From assembly GCA_002081555.1 (NCBI GenBank), contig MZNV01002525.1, forward strand, positions 1-22,396: DNA of 22,396 nucleotides, read 5' to 3'. Numbering within the stretch: the first letter of the stretch is position 1; each line of letters begins with the position of its first letter. The DNA is from Protostelium mycophagum (Eukaryota > Evosea > Variosea > Protosteliida > Protosteliaceae). Of the stretch, positions 22,301 to 22,396 are shown in pieces. Both the position numbers and the translations under genes were made by a program. Below the pieces are notes generated by a model. It was not told the origin of the DNA and ran no database searches. It worked only from the letters and a program-made list of their open reading frames with translations.

Positions 22301-22396
22301 GAGGTCAGCGGAAGAGAGTGAACATTGGAATGGAGCTGGTATCATGCCCCTCGATTCTATTTTTAGACGAGCCTACATCAGGACTAGACTCTACCA
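17163..22396 (+). CDS. PSI-repeat protein continuous with an ABCG24/28-like half transporter (partial)
   Basis: One frame stays open through 21 exons with no stop, polyA signal or new signal peptide: 17163-17300, 17340-17406, 17450-17611, 17656-17802, 17840-17998, 18037-18171, 18285-18455, 18549-18710, 18816-18900, 18989-19142, 19307-19388, 19444-19469, 19557-19622, 19695-19790, 19904-20018, 20135-20322, 20424-20529, 20766-20977 or its copy 21364-21575, 21656-21851, 21937-22165, 22290-end. Order: signal peptide ([18 protein letters not shown]), eight or nine PSI-like Cys repeats, a Cys-rich ectodomain ([31 protein letters not shown]), a TM helix ([12 protein letters not shown]), then an ABCG NBD with Walker [11 protein letters not shown]-loop PQED, signature ISGGQRKR and Walker [14 protein letters not shown]. 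The Cys-rich part and NBD match plant ABCG24/28. The six-helix TM domain lies outside the window. Joins around 19389-19694 are the least certain. Two adjacent genes remain possible. Confidence 0.8.
19859..19894. repeat. Short tandem repeat GAAAATTCCAA in an intron
   Basis: An 11-base unit (GAAAATTCCAA) is repeated nearly three times within the intron 19791-19903 of the PSI/ABCG gene, close to its acceptor. It is noncoding. Confidence 0.7.
20581..21178 (+). repeat. 598-bp tandem duplication in the ABCG part, copy 1
   Basis: A direct repeat of 598 bp; 20581 aligns with 21179, and I see no mismatch. This copy holds the end of an intron, the TM exon 20766-20977, the next intron and the first part of the NBD exon. 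It stops just before Walker A and runs into the start of copy 2. If its NBD piece were used the frame would end soon after. The gene can still read through if 20977 is spliced directly to 21656, or if copy 1 is skipped. Confidence 0.95.
21179..21776 (+). repeat. 598-bp tandem duplication in the ABCG part, copy 2
   Basis: Second, apparently identical copy. It contains the TM exon 21364-21575 and the start of the NBD exon 21656, which here continues intact through Walker A. The repeat ends at 21776 inside the NBD exon, after GGACGTCTCA. The junction between the copies shows no added bases and no terminal features of a transposon. Confidence 0.95.
22202..22258. repeat. Short tandem repeat (about 25-base unit) in an intron
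   Basis: The sequence CTCTTTGAAAAAGATGAGAAATTT repeats about two and a third times, with small changes, in the intron 22166-22289 of the ABCG part. It is noncoding. Confidence 0.7.

Overview
This is a eukaryotic nuclear window. It is very intron-dense: the four large genes have about 18 to 30 exons each, and most introns are 37-45 nt with GT(A/G)AG donors and short acceptors. The protein types are an LRR receptor kinase of TKL type, a mitochondrial Rieske protein, a secreted CUB/EGF-like protein, and a PSI-repeat protein joined to an ABCG half transporter. Together with the compact introns they fit a free-living protist, most plausibly an intron-rich amoebozoan (variosean/protosteloid type). 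The taxon is inference. All splice models were made by hand, by keeping the frame open across GT...AG joins and matching domain consensus.

Layout. 1-809: upstream DNA with a 250-bp tandem duplication and a possible minus-strand exon. 810-6253 (+): transmembrane LRR receptor-like kinase, with a 175-bp tandem duplication inside it. 6360-6948 (-): small 140-residue CxxC zinc-finger protein, convergent with the kinase. 6949-7273: shared divergent promoter region. 7274-8197 (+): Rieske iron-sulfur protein of complex III. 8430-12322 (+): 878-residue protein with a disordered N-terminus and a long coiled coil. 12600-16639 (-): 901-residue secreted protein with CUB-like and EGF modules, a Ser/Thr stalk, a SEA-like module and a GPI-type tail. 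17163 to the window end (+): signal peptide, eight or nine PSI-like cysteine repeats, the cysteine-rich ectodomain typical of plant ABCG24/28-like proteins, one membrane segment and an ABCG nucleotide-binding domain that runs off the edge. A perfect 598-bp tandem duplication lies in that last gene.

Three of the large genes encode extracellular, adhesive or sensing architectures (LRR ectodomain; CUB/EGF; PSI). The kinase and the CUB/EGF protein appear to share the same kind of membrane-proximal module. The clearest unusual item is the apparent PSI-array/ABCG fusion, whose repeats are carried by symmetrical phase 1-1 exons. A second is a pair of hairpin-studded elements in two introns of the CUB/EGF gene, each just after an EGF exon and before a CUB-like module. 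There are three tandem duplications of different sizes; the 598-bp one shows no difference between copies and should be checked as a possible assembly artefact. No tRNA, rRNA, CRISPR or viral element was recognised.
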